This document shows positions 23,604-35,810 of a stretch of 64,000 nucleotides of DNA, piece after piece; position 1 is the first letter of the stretch, and every line of letters begins with the position of its first letter. Made by a program: the position numbers and the translations under genes. The DNA comes from Eustoma russellianum. Lineage: Eukaryota > Streptophyta > Magnoliopsida > Gentianales > Gentianaceae. The DNA lies in NCBI GenBank assembly GCA_036186865.1, contig AP025055.1, positions 6,482,312-6,546,311 of the forward strand, read 5' to 3'. Under the pieces are notes generated by a model. That model had not been told where the DNA came from. It saw only the letters and a program-made list of their open reading frames with translations, and made no database searches.

Positions 23604-26400
23604 TTTAGGACCTGTAAGGCACCACTAAAAGTGGAGGTTAAATAGTGGGTGTGGAAAATTTGGTTTTTAAAATATTTTGACTCAAAAACCCAACTTCTGA
23701 AAACAGTTTCTGTTTTCGGGCCCTGTTTTGCAACGTTTGAAAAACTAGGTTACAGGACCTCAAAAATTCTGAAATTTGGAGAGATTTTAGTCTCAGATGT
23801 TCTGAATATCTCCTAAAAATGTCAGATCAAAATTCAACCTTTAACCTTTTGAAAAATTGTTTGTGGTCAGATTCCGCAAATCTGCTAGAAACGGTAGTCT
23901 GACTTGAAAAATTTATTCTGATTAAACCGTGGCTTCAAATGGTCTGAAAATTTAATGAAAAACCCCTTACTATATGTATTTAATTGGTTTGAAACAGTTT
24001 TGAAAACTTCATTTGTGAAGTATGTCAAATACGTTCAAGTTCTCAACCTTTGCAAGTCTGAAAATCAGATTGCACAAGTCTCAGAACTATTAACGTTTGA
24101 ATGACTTATACTTGTCCAAAAGGATTGAAACTTGCGCCAAATGAAACTTAAAACGTGTGTCTAGGTTTCTGGAGAGTTTTGTGTTTTTTGAAATTCGTTT
24201 CCGATTTTTACTACTGCAATGAAAATGATATACAGTGCTGGAAACTGAAAGCAAAGTGCTGAAAGTAATAACACCGAGAATTTTATACTGGTTCGGTTAA
24301 CACAACCTACTCCAGTCTTCGAAGACACCTTCCTCGGTTATCACTAATAACAAAAAACACTTTACCACAAAGGGTTTCTGGAGTTACACACCAACTCCAA
24401 CCCTTTACAAACGATACAAGTGATCACATCGAGCACGAACACCACCACCGAACGGATGAAGGTTTGATCACACCTTGATCAACCTTTTACAATTGAAACG
24501 TATATAGTGGTATAATCAAAGCCTATTCAACATAATGAATACAAGAACAATAGGCTTGAGAAAAGAAGAAGAAAGTAGAAGACTCCTTTTGCACTTAGAA
24601 ATTATGAGACTTATCTTGTGTTTGATTTGCTCATCTTCTGTTCCTTTTATCTGAATGTGGCCACCCACTCTAGTGCTTTTCTTCCCATTCGAAATTCTCT
24701 TTTAAGTCCTTGGCAGAATGCCTTGTATAATAATGACATCAACTTGCTTACTTGGCAACACTTGATTGGATGATTGTCTTGGCCTTGCTTACTTAGCACT
24801 CCTTGATTGGATGAGATTTGTCATCATTTGATGACTGTACAAATCTGATAAGTACAGTTAAAACATGTGCCATTAGTAATAACAAACTTGCCAATTATCA
24901 CACAATTAATCCCAAATAATTTGAAAGGTAAATTGATCTCCATTTAGTTACAAAATTTGGCCAGCACTTATGCAACACATGCTGAAATTTTCAGCATATG
25001 TTAAATCTCAAGATCTTCAAATTATTACCATAATATTATCACATTAATCCCTTAAAAATGAAGAGGCAAATTTATCACCATTAAGGAGCAAAATTTTGGC
25101 CAACTAATTCACACATGCTGAATTTTCAGCATGTGTTATATTTGTGACATAGTTTGAAATATTACCTTGTGTAGCTCCCTCCATTATGTCACTAACCTTG
25201 TGTAGTCCATTCTTGACCAATCAAGATGACAACCAAGCTCCACATAAGCTCCATCAAGGCTGAGTAGGCGTGTGAATTAAGCTTGAACATGTACTGAATT
25301 TAATTTTGTAATCTTTGTAAAATAGTGACAATAATTATACACATATGGTATATTCCAACCAGCCCTAATTTAAATATTATAGAAAACTTTAGTATGTATT
25401 GAATATGTAAAAAGTGTCTAGATACATGTTACATGTCATGCCAAAAACGTTCCATGTGTTGTGTTCGTAGAAAACCGAATTTTCGACTTTTGTCGATTAC
25501 GAGATTTTTCTCCGATTAAATTCAAACTTTTGTCACATGTTATATATATTATGTCACACATAATATACATAAAATAACTTGAATATTCAGCTCTAAAGGC
25601 TGATTAAAAGTGGCGCCCCACGTGACAAAAATATTGAATTTGAAATTTCCACAAGTTGGCCTTAATTGGGGGTGATTTGTGTGTGCCAACATGGAATGAT
25701 TTTATGGTTGAATATACCATGTAAGCCATGAAATTTGTGACCATTTTTGAAGTGTATGGGCTGGACATCTATATATGGCAAGTACGTGACACATTAGCAA
25801 ATTTTTGGTAGTCACCCGATACGACAATTTTTGGTTTAGAACCATATAACGCGTCGTAATAATTTTGTCATCACCATGACTTATATCATATGATATAAGA
25901 CCTGAATATACTCATAAATATGATGTAAGTATGGTGGTGTGATGTTGATGTATGTTTGTAATATATATAACGTGTAGGTAGTACGTTGGAATATATATGT
26001 ATGTGCCTTTTTATAAAAAATCTGAATATATATATATATAAAACATGTGGATTATAAGGAGAGGATACTTTCCATTTCCATGTTTTTTTCCACTATGCCT
26101 TCTTCAAATATATCTTCATTTAATGAACTACTTAGTTCATTTAACTAAGTGCTTCACTTAATGAACTAGTTTAGTTCATTAATGGTGGAACCTGAAAATA
26201 GTTTAAACAAAACAAATGTTTGCCATTTGATGTAAGCTTTAAAGCTTCATGGCTTGTTAGTACGGCAACATTATATATAAAGTATATAAGCAAGTTTGTT
26301 ACAAAAACGCGTCAAGTCATAAAATGTGTCATGCATTTCTTTGGTACACGTTATTTAAATCATGTATTTTTGTGAATCACCCAAACCCTTTTTCTCAACA
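23604..26400 (-). mobile_element. 5' LTR of copia copy A
   Basis: It is 2,797 bp and collinear with the 3' LTR with scattered differences, so the insertion is not very recent. The plus-strand start has changed from TGTAGG to TTTAGG. It ends CTTTTTCTCAACA at 26,400. It contains the 20-bp palindrome (25,880-25,899) and the TGCTGAA ... TTCAGCA hairpins near 24,978 and 25,114. Confidence 0.9.
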
Positions 26401-27850
26401 TGGAAGTCCACTGAAACTTTGTCTTTTTCTACATCAATCTAGTCAGTGGAACTGTGATCTTAGAAATCCTTCGACGAACCTCCGACAGTATCCTGCGAGT
26501 CCTAAGAAGCTCCTTACCTCCGTGACATTCCTAAGTCTTGGCCATTCCGTGATAGCCTCCATCTTCTTAGGATCCACTGATGTACCCTCCTATGAAATTA
26601 GGTGGCCTAAGAATGTCACACTTTGTAATCAGAACTCGCACTTAATGAATTTGACATTTATTTTCTTTTCTCGCAGAATACTCAGCACTGTCCTCAGATG
26701 TTCCGCATGAGTTTCCTCATCTGGTGAATAAATCAGGATGTCATCTATAAATATCACCACATATTTATCCAACTGGTCACGGAAAACAGTATTCATCAGA
26801 TCCATGAATGAAACAGGGGCGTTGTTCAGTCCGAACGGCATCACTAAGAACCCATAGTGACCATATCGGGTACAAAAAGCACTTTTAGAGACGTCTATTG
26901 TCTTAGCTTTCGGATGATGATATTCGGAGCGAAGGTCAACTTTACTAAACACTTTGGCACCCTGCATACATGTGTAAAATTCACATTTACGCATACTAGT
27001 GCTACTAGCGAAGTTGGGTATAAGAAGGCACTTACTCGCAATTGATCAACAAATCATTAATTCTTCGTAATGGGCACTTTTTTGATTGTGATCTTATTCA
27101 ACTCCAAGTAATCGATGCACAATCGCATGCTGTCATCTTTCTTTTTCACGAACAAAACTGGTGCTCTCTAGGGAGAGACACTGGGCGTATGAATTTCTTG
27201 TCAATCAGCCTCTGTAATTGCGCCTTTAGTACCTTTGACTCTGCGGGTGCCATTCGGTGTGGCGCTTTCAAAATGGGCTCAGCTCCTGGGACAACATTAA
27301 TTCCGAACACCACTTCTCGATCTCGGGGTAAACCTAGCGATTCATCAGGAAAACATCTGAAAGTTCTCTTACCATTGGCACTTTGTCGATTGAGGGTATC
27401 TCCTACTCGGTATTCAAGGCATATACCATGAACCTACATCTCTTTTCTTCAGGGCTCGATGTGCCTGAGCAACTGTTAAGTACACGTTCTTTGGAACCTT
27501 CTTTAGCTTGTTGTTACCCTGATAGGTAACCTCTTCTTTGGTTGGATCTTTCAAAATCACCTGTTTCTCTCAAAAATTTATGTCGTCATGACTCTTGGAT
27601 AGCCAATCCATGCACAAGATGACGTCAAAATCTCTTATCTGCATAGGAATAAGGTTGGCAGTGAATAGTTGTCCCTCCATTTTGATCTCACAATTCTTTT
27701 ATAGATGATGTGAATTGATGACATGTTCACCAGCTGCCCGCACTCGGTAAGGTGTCTCTAACCATTATGGGCATTTGCTAAGGTACTTGAAGAACTTTTT
27801 GGAGACGAAAGAGTGACTCAAGCCACTATCATATTATGCATTCGCCGATA
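26401..27850 (-). pseudogene. Gypsy internal region 1: protease and reverse transcriptase
   Basis: The protease active site DSGLSHSFVSKKFFKYL is legible on the minus strand, with DSG at 27,822-27,830. The RT lead-in NVVPGAEPILKAPHRMAPA is near 27,290, followed by APVLFVKKKDDSMRLCIDY. The main RT frame 26,994-26,629 shows FSKVDLRSEYHHPKAK, GHYGFLVMPFGLNNAPVSF and the catalytic FIDDILIYS (FIDD at 26,740-26,751, both Asp kept). Next come SVDPKKMEAITEWPRLRNVT and SFLGLAGYCRRFVEGF. The frame is broken near 27,040 and after KCEF. It stops at 26,401, where copia A inserted, and resumes at 18,546. Confidence 0.88.
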
Positions 27851-27959
27851 TATTATGTACCAAAATCGCACCTGAGACAATTACATATTCACTTACATAT
27901 TCACATGCAAGGTTCAAATAAACATACTATACGGCTATTTACAATGCATAATCAAAGGT

Positions 27960-28815
27960 ACCTGTCACCAAATCTAGGGCATCCTGCACCTAGGCATCGG
28001 CCGTCACATGTACCCTCTCATTGGCCCTCGGCCTGTCTAGCTGCTGGATGGAATCCCTCTGTGACGTCCTCTTCGGATTCAGGCAATCCCAAAAAATGTG
28101 TCATGTCTGCCCACAGTTAAAGCAGGCTCCTGTTTTCCTCCAACATTCTTTAGTTTGCTGCTTCCCACATGCTACAAAAAGGGATCACTGCCTGAGGTTC
28201 GACCTAGTTCTGCTGTCGAAGTTGTGGCTGCTGCTGAGATCGAGGAAAATTCTGCCTTGGGGCCTTGACCCCTCTCCCGGATTGCTCATCTCTAGTATCT
28301 CTAGGCCTCTTAGCCCTGGCCTCATCATCGCACCTCAACAGATCTCACTCAACCCGATAACAAGCATCAAGTAGTTCCCCAAAATTCCTCAGGTTGATGT
28401 TCACAATCCAAGTAAGGATACGAGGATTCAGCCTTCGCTCAAACTTAATCATCTTCAATCACTCATTTGTCATAGTTGATGGAACATACCTTCCCAAAGC
28501 AGTAAACTAGCTGGCGTATTCTGCCATTGTCTCACCGGGTTCTTGCTTTAACGACTCAAAAGCTCCGATTTTCTCCAAGGCCACTGATGGCAAAATATAA
28601 AAGTTACGGAATTCCTCCAAGAAACGGGTCTAACCAACTGGCTGTGGCAAGTTCTGAAGATTGGTCTTTCACCACTAGTTTGCTTCTCCAATGAAAAACA
28701 GTCAGCATCAGGCCACTTTTCAGCCTCGTCGGGGTCACATCCCCCTGCAAAAGTTGGAACATGAGATCTCTTCATCTCCGTAAAATAGAAGCAAGTGTCA
28801 AGTTGCGGCTGCAAG
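27960..28815 (-). pseudogene. gag: Gypsy internal region 1: gag with CCHC zinc knuckle
   Basis: Minus-strand fragments show CDPDEAEKW near 28,720, then in another frame FLEEFRNFYILPSVALEKIG and FESLKQEPGETMAEYAS, the conserved retrotransposon gag core. A basic Arg/Gln-rich region follows and then a zinc knuckle CFNCGQT-stop-HIFWDC (28,083-28,124), in which an opal codon has replaced one residue. The CX2CX4HX4C spacing is kept. The gag is dead but clearly of the Tekay/Del kind. Confidence 0.82.
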
Positions 28816-29299
28816 GAAGATGGGTTGGGCTAGTTATTCCCCACCGCCTGCCCAATCTGTATAAGGGCATCTATTAGGCCCTGTGGAAGGCCTCCCTGGA
28901 TGGGTCCCTATTGTGGTGCTGACTCCTGGAAGGCATATACTCCTGCAGCTGTGGTGCTGACTCCTGCGACGACTCATTGCACTTAACTATAGCATGTCGA
29001 TCACGTGGATGGGGAGGCATCCTATCGTAACGTATATATTAGTCAAAAACAGTAGTTTACATGAAGAATCTTAAGCCTGTCGTTTTTTAACTCTAAGGAA
29101 CGGTTTTGATAATTTCTGGTTAATAACTTAGGCAAAATATGTATATAATTCCTACGTGTGCATACACCTTAAATCCATTCTACTCCAATTGGTACAAGGC
29201 TATTATTTTGTCTAAAATCATCTCTTATGTCTATAATCATCACTTAATCTTAAGGTCATCGTTTAAATTACAATTCCACAATAGATTTGGAGCCTAGGC

Positions 29300-29311
29300 G
29301 CTCTGATACCA
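29300..29311 (-). other. Primer binding site of the gypsy element
   Basis: The minus strand reads TGGTATCAGAGC exactly, complementary to the 3' end of plant initiator tRNA-Met, two bases from the LTR end at 29,314. This shows that the LTR to its right is the 5' LTR of internal region 1. Confidence 0.9.
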
Positions 29312-29313
29312 AT

Positions 29314-32190
29314 TGTAGCGTCCTGCCCGAGACTATGCTCTCGGAATGATACACCCACCATACTCTACCAATTGAATACACGTCGCAACATAAACATGGA
29401 TTGATATAGCAGAAACATCATAACTTAAATGTTACAAAATAACAAAATGTCCAAAAAGTATAATCCATCCAGAGTACATAGTCCATACATCATACAAATG
29501 TTCCAAAATAAGTCCTTAATACATAACTATCAAAAAATATCTAAGTGCAAATTCGGGTGCTTACGTCTCAAATCAGGAATAGCCTACGTAAACTGTGCCC
29601 CTATCCTTGTTATCTGCAATTTATTTAGATGGAAAGTTTGAGTATTAACACAATCTCCCAGCAAGTAAACCCCTTAGATCTGCAATAGGATCAAGCATAG
29701 GGGCATGAGGTATAAAAACATTTACCTCACAAATACATACATATCTGTCTTTCTTTTCACAAATAAAAGTTAGCATATTAATCATAAATAAGTCCATACA
29801 GAGAATCATTACAAATAATTTACAAATCCAATCCATATCCATGTCCATATAGTTTTCCATGATATTCTATGTCCATATAATTTCTATTATAATCCATATC
29901 CATATAATTTCTACGATCCATTCTATGATGATGCAATGTTAAACAAGGCAATATATGTCCATGTTCATATTTGATCGGTGACAGTCCATATCTATAGTCC
30001 ATTGCATATCCATATCTGGTCAGTGACCAGTCCATGGGTTCGTGATTTCGCAATAGTGCAAGATTTAGTTTTCCTACGCTCAAAACCAATGAATTTTCAA
30101 AAAAAATGACGTGCACAATGATCCATGTCCATATGTTTGTATATACCAATTCATGCAATGTCCATATTACAACATATTACACAATAAATTCCATAATCAC
30201 ACATAAGTACACATGAACTCAAAAATTTCACTCTTCCATATAGTTAACACTTAACATCTATATCCTTATTTTAATCAAGAATGGACCACACTTTTGTGAG
30301 GCTTAAAACCAAGATTTGTGCCAAATCCAAGGGGAAGACAATTTCCAAAATATACCACTACATACATGTTTGAGGTCCATTTTGCAAAACACATCAGTTA
30401 CATATGAATGAGGCACTATGGCCGAAAATTATATACCCACCTGCCTACCACTATTTTTACACAAAGTACTTCATGACTTATTTCCCTTAAGTTTATTATC
30501 TCTAAAACTGAAAGGATTAATGTCCCCAGCTTATCTAAGCTAGACATATATTCACCAACAAGGGTACTAAAATCCCCAACAGTTACAAAGTTTTGGAAAT
30601 CAAGGATTAGGACCTTCATCCTAAGCAATCTTGTTTGACCCCCTAAAGTCCTCAAACCACTACATGGCACACTACACGAGGCATAATGTTTGCCAAGGTA
30701 ATTATTCTCAATCAAGGGGGTATTGTACCCTTAAGACCAAAAGTTTCGTAAGGTTGGGAGTCAACAAAATCATCAAGTAAGAACAAGAATTTTGTAATTA
30801 AATTTTAGCTAAGTACATGCATCATCATTTCATGCTTAATGATAAACTAGTCTTATTCAAAACCACACTTTCCACTTCCCTAACAAAACCGCATACTACC
30901 CATGTCAAATGAACAAAAATGCTCTTCATAAAAGATATGATTCACAAGTAAGATTAACAATCCTTAATCTAATAACATGCAACCCTACCTCTAAACCTCT
31001 TACTTTAAGTGTGATAATCCCTTCCTTAATCCTTGCTTACTCCTCTTTATGATACATAATTTCAGCTTATTGTTACCTCACAAGCTGTTATCTAATCTTT
31101 ATCCTACTCAAAGCACACATGCATAGTCTCATTACTGTTTTTCATAAAAACATAACCTTGAATATACTCATGAATGATACATTTTCTTTATACAAATTAC
31201 ATATTGATTTTAGCAAGGACATGTGCAATTTAAGAGATGTACTTGTCTATTTCTCTTAATTCAAGTCTTGATTTGATAGTTCCTTCATGATGAGGGACCT
31301 AAATGCTTGCTTCTTGACCTTAGATTGTAGATTCATCCTCCTCATTCCTAGTAAAGGTCACGGCTTGGGTGAACCAAAAGAAGAAAATTGATGAGCAATT
31401 ATGGAATGTGTTAGATATGAGCATTTAAAATCATTTTTTAGTAGAATCTTACCTTGGTTCTTCTTGTTCCTTGGCTCTCCTAAATCTCAACCTAGAACTT
31501 GGAGAAGAAGGGTGTCTTAGCCTTTGTCTTGAAGGAGTGATGTGGGATGAAGAGAGGAGATCTTTCTCTTTCTCTTTCTTATTTCAAGTTTTGGTTTCTT
31601 TGAGGGACAGATGTGAGCATGAAGAGTTTGTGGAAGGAGAGTTTGGTTGAAGATGAATTATGTGGAGTGTGAAATGAGGAGGAAAAATAGAGTCCTCCTT
31701 TTCTACTCCATTATGGCCAGCCATTTCATAGGGGAGTGGTTGAGTAGAAGATAGGTCATAATGAGGTTCCATGCATGCAACTATGACAAGTGGAAGGCTT
31801 TCTTTCTTTTTTCTTCCTAAGGTCTTGGCCGGTTATGGATGGGGTGGAAAGGGTTCCTTGCCTTCTTTTCCAAACAATGTGTTAGAGGAGTAATGATTTT
31901 TCTTGTGTCTGATTTCTTTTCCTTTTATTTAAGTGGGACGAAATATTTGTGTCATGTCTTTTTAATTGTTTATCTTGTGTAGTAACAATTAAATGTTACA
32001 TTAACCCTCCCATCTTACAATTATTTATTCACCATTCCTTATTCATTAGATATCTTACCTGCATTTACTTAGATTATAATATATGATCACACCACAACAG
32101 GTAGCCAAGTTTAATTTTACAGCCACTTGATATACTACGTTAGTCTATTTCACATTATCAGGGTAATGAGAAAAGAACGAGGGCGTGACA
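29314..32190 (-). mobile_element. Complete gypsy LTR shared by two internal regions
   Basis: The plus strand runs TGTAGCGTCCTGCCCGAG to GAGGGCGTGACA, so the element strand starts TGTCACGCCC, common in chromoviruses. It is 2,877 bp. It contains a tract at about 29,820-30,150 rich in CCATATCCATGTCCATAT words. A primer binding site abuts its left end and a polypurine tract its right end. Open frames within it have no domain homology. Confidence 0.9.
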
Positions 32191-32203
32191 TTCCTCCTCC
32201 CTT
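32191..32203 (-). other. Polypurine tract of gypsy internal region 2
   Basis: The minus strand reads AAGGGAGGAGGAA directly before the LTR start TGTCACGCCC, the normal plus-strand priming site. It defines the LTR at 29,314-32,190 as the 3' LTR of internal region 2. Confidence 0.85.
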
Positions 32204-34880
32204 ATAAAAAGTTTCGTCCTTGAAACTTGATCACCTTAACTAAAAAGCCGAGGGTAGTACTCTCGCATCTTTTGCTTGTTTCCCACGTTGCTTCCCTTTT
32301 GGAATGATTAATCCATTATACTTTGACATAAGGGATATATCGATTCCTTAGAACCTTTTCCTCTTGATCATGATGCGAATCATGACCTCCTCATAAGTCG
32401 CATCATCTCTGATCTCTATTGGTTGTGCCTTCAACACATGGCTATAGTCATGCACATAACGTTGGAACTATGACACGTGAAATACATCATGCGTCTGCGC
32501 CAGTATAGGTGGCAAAGCTAAAGAATACGCCACTAGTCTAATCCTTTCTAAAATCTTGTATGGGCCGATCAATCTAGTGCTTAGCTTTTCTTTAACTCCA
32601 AATCGCATCACCGTTTTCCTAGGTGAGACCTTCAAACACACTTTCTTGTTTAAATCAAACTCGAGGGGTCGTTGTCTCGAATCTGCCCAGTTTTTGTTGT
32701 GTTTTTGGGCTACTTTCAGCCTCTCGCGTATCACCTTGATCTTTTCTTTAGTTTGCTCCACTAACTCTTGTCGAGTGAGGACTCTCTATCCAATCTCGTC
32801 CTAATACCAGGAGACATGCACTTTTGATCGTACAACACTTCAAATGGTTCTATTCTAATTGAGCTGTGGTAACTGTTGTTATGTAAGAACTCTATCAGTT
32901 TTAGAGAATTGTCCAGTTACCCCTGAAATCTAGTGCACATGCACGCAACATATCTTCCAATGTTTGTATGGTCCTCTCGGATTTTCTATCTATCTGTGGG
33001 TGAAATGCAGTGCTCATCCTGATCCCGGTCCCCATCGCCTGCTGGAATGTTGTTAAAAATCATAAAGTGAAGCACGGATCTCGATCATATACAATGCTTA
33101 TTGGAACTCTATGTAAGCTTAAAATGTCGTCCACATACACATTCATCAATCTCTCTATGAATGCCTGAATCGACATAGCTAGAAAGTGTGTTGATTTGGT
33201 ATATCGATCTACAATCACCCATATCGTGTCATTTCCACTCTATGTCTTGGGAAGTCCCGTGGCAAAATCTATGGTGACATGTTCCCACTTCCACTCGGGG
33301 ATCTCTAATTGCTGTAATAGGCCAACAGGTCGCTGGTGTTCTGCTTTCACCTGCGGCAAACTAGGCGCTATTCAACAAGTTCTGCTTTATGACGTTTCAT
33401 GTCGTTCCACTAATAATTCTTCTTCAGATCCTGATACATCTTTGTAGCTCCTGGGTGTATCAACAATTGCAAACTCTGTGCTTTTTTTAGATTCTCCCTT
33501 CTGATATCATCAACATCTGGCACACATAATCTACCTCAGAACCTTAGAGTGTCGTTATCTATAGTCTGGAGATCATTCATTGCTCTATCTTTAACTTCTT
33601 CGTGATGTTTAACAACTCTTTATCATTTCTTTGGGATTCCTTGATTCGGTCAATCAGGATAGGAGTGATCATCAATGTGGCTAGAACACCCGCTGTAGAG
33701 TCAACCATATCTAGTTCAATTTCAGCCATTTCTCGTTCAAGAGGGCTCTGTCTAGCATGGCTTAATTTCCTACTCAGTACGTCAGGCACCTCATTTGCTT
33801 TTTCGGGATGATAATGAATAGTGAGATTGTAATCTTTAATCTGTTCCAACCATCTTCGTTCCTCATATTCAGTTCCTTCTGAGTAAAGAGATATTTCAGA
33901 CTCTTATGATATGTGTACACTTTGGATCTTTCACCATACAGATAATGTCACCAAATTTTGAATGCAAACACAACTGCTGCCAATTCCAAATCATGTGGGG
34001 GTAATTTTGCTCGTATGATTTCAGCTGGCTTGAGGCATAAGCAATTATCCGATCCTTTTGCATTAGTTACACATCCTAAAAGAAAAGGGTTTAGACATAT
34101 ATAGACTATGTGAATTCACAATATTAAAGTCGTTTATTTATTTACCTAATCCATTCTTGGATGCGTCGCTGTATATTACGAAATCCTTCACCGGAGAAAG
34201 ATTGTGCTAGAACTAGAGCTAAATTCAATCTCTTCTTTAGTTCGGTGAAGCTTTGTTCACATTCGGAAGTCCATTCAAACTTTGTCTTTTTCTACGTCAA
34301 TCTGGCCAGTGGAACTGTAAGCTTGGAAAATCCTTCGACAAACCTTCGATAGTATCCTACGAGTCCTAAGAAGCTCCTTACCTCCGTGACATTAGTAGGT
34401 CTTGGCCATTCAAGGAAAGCCTTAATCTTCTTAGGTTCCACTGATATACCCTCCTATGAAATACATGGCCTAAGAATGTCACACTCCGTAACCAGAGCTT
34501 GCGCTTACTGAATTTGGCGTATAGTTTCTTTTCTCAGAGAATACTCAGCACTGTCTTCAGATGTTCCACATGAGATTCTTTGTCTGGCAAATAAATCAGG
34601 ATATTATCTATAAATACCACCAGATATTTATCCAACTATTCCCGGAAAACGGTGTTCATGGATCTATAAATTCAGCAGGGGCGTTTGTCAGTCTGAACGG
34701 CATCATTAAGAACTCATAATGACCATATCATATACGAAAAGTAGTTTTAGTGACGTCTATTGCCTTAAATTTCTATAGATGATATGCGGAACCGAGGAAA
34801 ACTTTACTGAACACTTTGGCACCATGCACACATGTTTACGATTCACATTTACGTATACTGGTGCTATAGCAAAGTTGGAT
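32204..34880 (-). pseudogene. Gypsy internal region 2: RT, RNase H, integrase and chromodomain, no gag
   Basis: The RT remnant at 34,880-34,460 has the catalytic motif changed to FIDN (about 34,590-34,610), losing one catalytic Asp. RNase H and its tail at 33,577-33,849 read YNLTIHYHPEKANEVPDVLS. Integrase has DFATGLPKT, SGNDTIWVIVDRYTKSTHFL near 33,200-33,300 and an H2C2 region near 33,370-33,480. The C-terminal part (32,468-32,761) has KNWADSRQRPLEFDL and LSTRLIGPYKILERI, followed by QRYVHDYSHVL and a frameshifted chromodomain-like stretch. It ends with FKDETFYKGGG just before the LTR. Gag, protease and the RT start are gone: at 34,880 the RT text runs straight into LTR interior. Confidence 0.86.
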
Positions 34881-35810
34881 AGATTAACAATCCTTAATTT
34901 GCTAACATGCAACCCTACCTCTCAACCTCTCACTTAAGGTATGATAATGTCTTTCTTGATCCTTGCTTATTCCTCCTTATGATACATAATTTCATCTTAT
35001 TATTACCTCACAAGCTCTTATCTAATCTTTATCCTAGCGAAAGCACACATGCATAGCCTCATTACTTGTTTTTCATAGAAACATAGCCTTGAATATACTA
35101 ATGAATGATCCATTTTTCTTATAGAAATTACATATTGATTTTAGCAAGGACATAAGGAATGTAAGAGATGTAATTTCTTATTTCTCTTAATTCAAGTCTT
35201 GATTTTCAAGTTCCTTCTTGATGAGGGACCTAAATGCTTGCTTCTTGGCCTTAGCTTGGACATTCTTCCTCCTCCTTCTTAGTAACTGTCACGGCTTGAG
35301 TGAACCAAAAGAAGGAAATTCATGAGCATTATGGAAAGTGTTAGATATAAGCATTTAGAATCATTTTTGAGTGGAATCTTACCTTGGTTCTTCTTGCTCC
35401 TTGACTATCCCAACTCTCATAGGACTTAGAGAAGAAGGGTGTCTTAGCCCTTGTCTTGAAGGAGAGATGTGGGATGGAGAGAGGAAATCTTTCTCCTTTT
35501 CTTCTTATTTCAACTCTCGATTTCTATGAGGGATGAAGGTGAGATTGAAGAGTTTGTTTCTTTCTTGGATGAGGAAAGAAAGTTTTGCCGAAGATGAATT
35601 ATGTGGAGTGTGAATTGAGGAGGAAGAATGGAGTCCCCCTTTTATATTCCATTATGGTCGGCCACTTCAAGGAGTTGGGAAGTGGTTGAGTAGAAGGTAG
35701 GTCATGATGAGGTTCCACGCATGCAACTATGACACGTTTTAAGGCTTTTTCTTTTTTCCTTTCCAAAGTCTTGGCCGGCTACACATGGGGTGGAAGGAGT
35801 CGCTTGCCTT
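34881..35810 (-). mobile_element. Gypsy LTR, partial right copy, first segment
   Basis: It matches 30,950-31,860 of the complete LTR from AGATTAACAATCC onward. It is interrupted at 35,811 by copia copy B and continues at 43,403. Confidence 0.85.

Larger units (their letters stand above)
18547..26400 (-). mobile_element. Non-autonomous gag-only Ty1/copia element, copy A
   Basis: The copy has a 3' LTR at 18,547-21,363, an internal region at 21,364-23,603 and a 5' LTR at 23,604-26,400. It is flanked by CGGAT (18,542-18,546) and TGGAA (26,401-26,405). The uninterrupted gypsy relative at 34,266 reads CGGAA, so each duplication copy has changed by one base. The internal region is only 2.24 kb and encodes gag but no protease, integrase, RT or RNase H. 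LTRs longer than the internal region, and gag alone, fit the class called TR-GAG elements, which must borrow pol from a partner. Confidence 0.88.

Noticed and set aside
27836..28120. Possible small secreted protein on the plus strand
   Set aside because: It overlaps gypsy protease and gag in antisense and has no signal peptide or conserved motif.
28021..28374. 117-codon plus-strand frame
   Set aside because: It is antisense to gypsy gag. The minus strand shows the zinc knuckle and gag core motifs.
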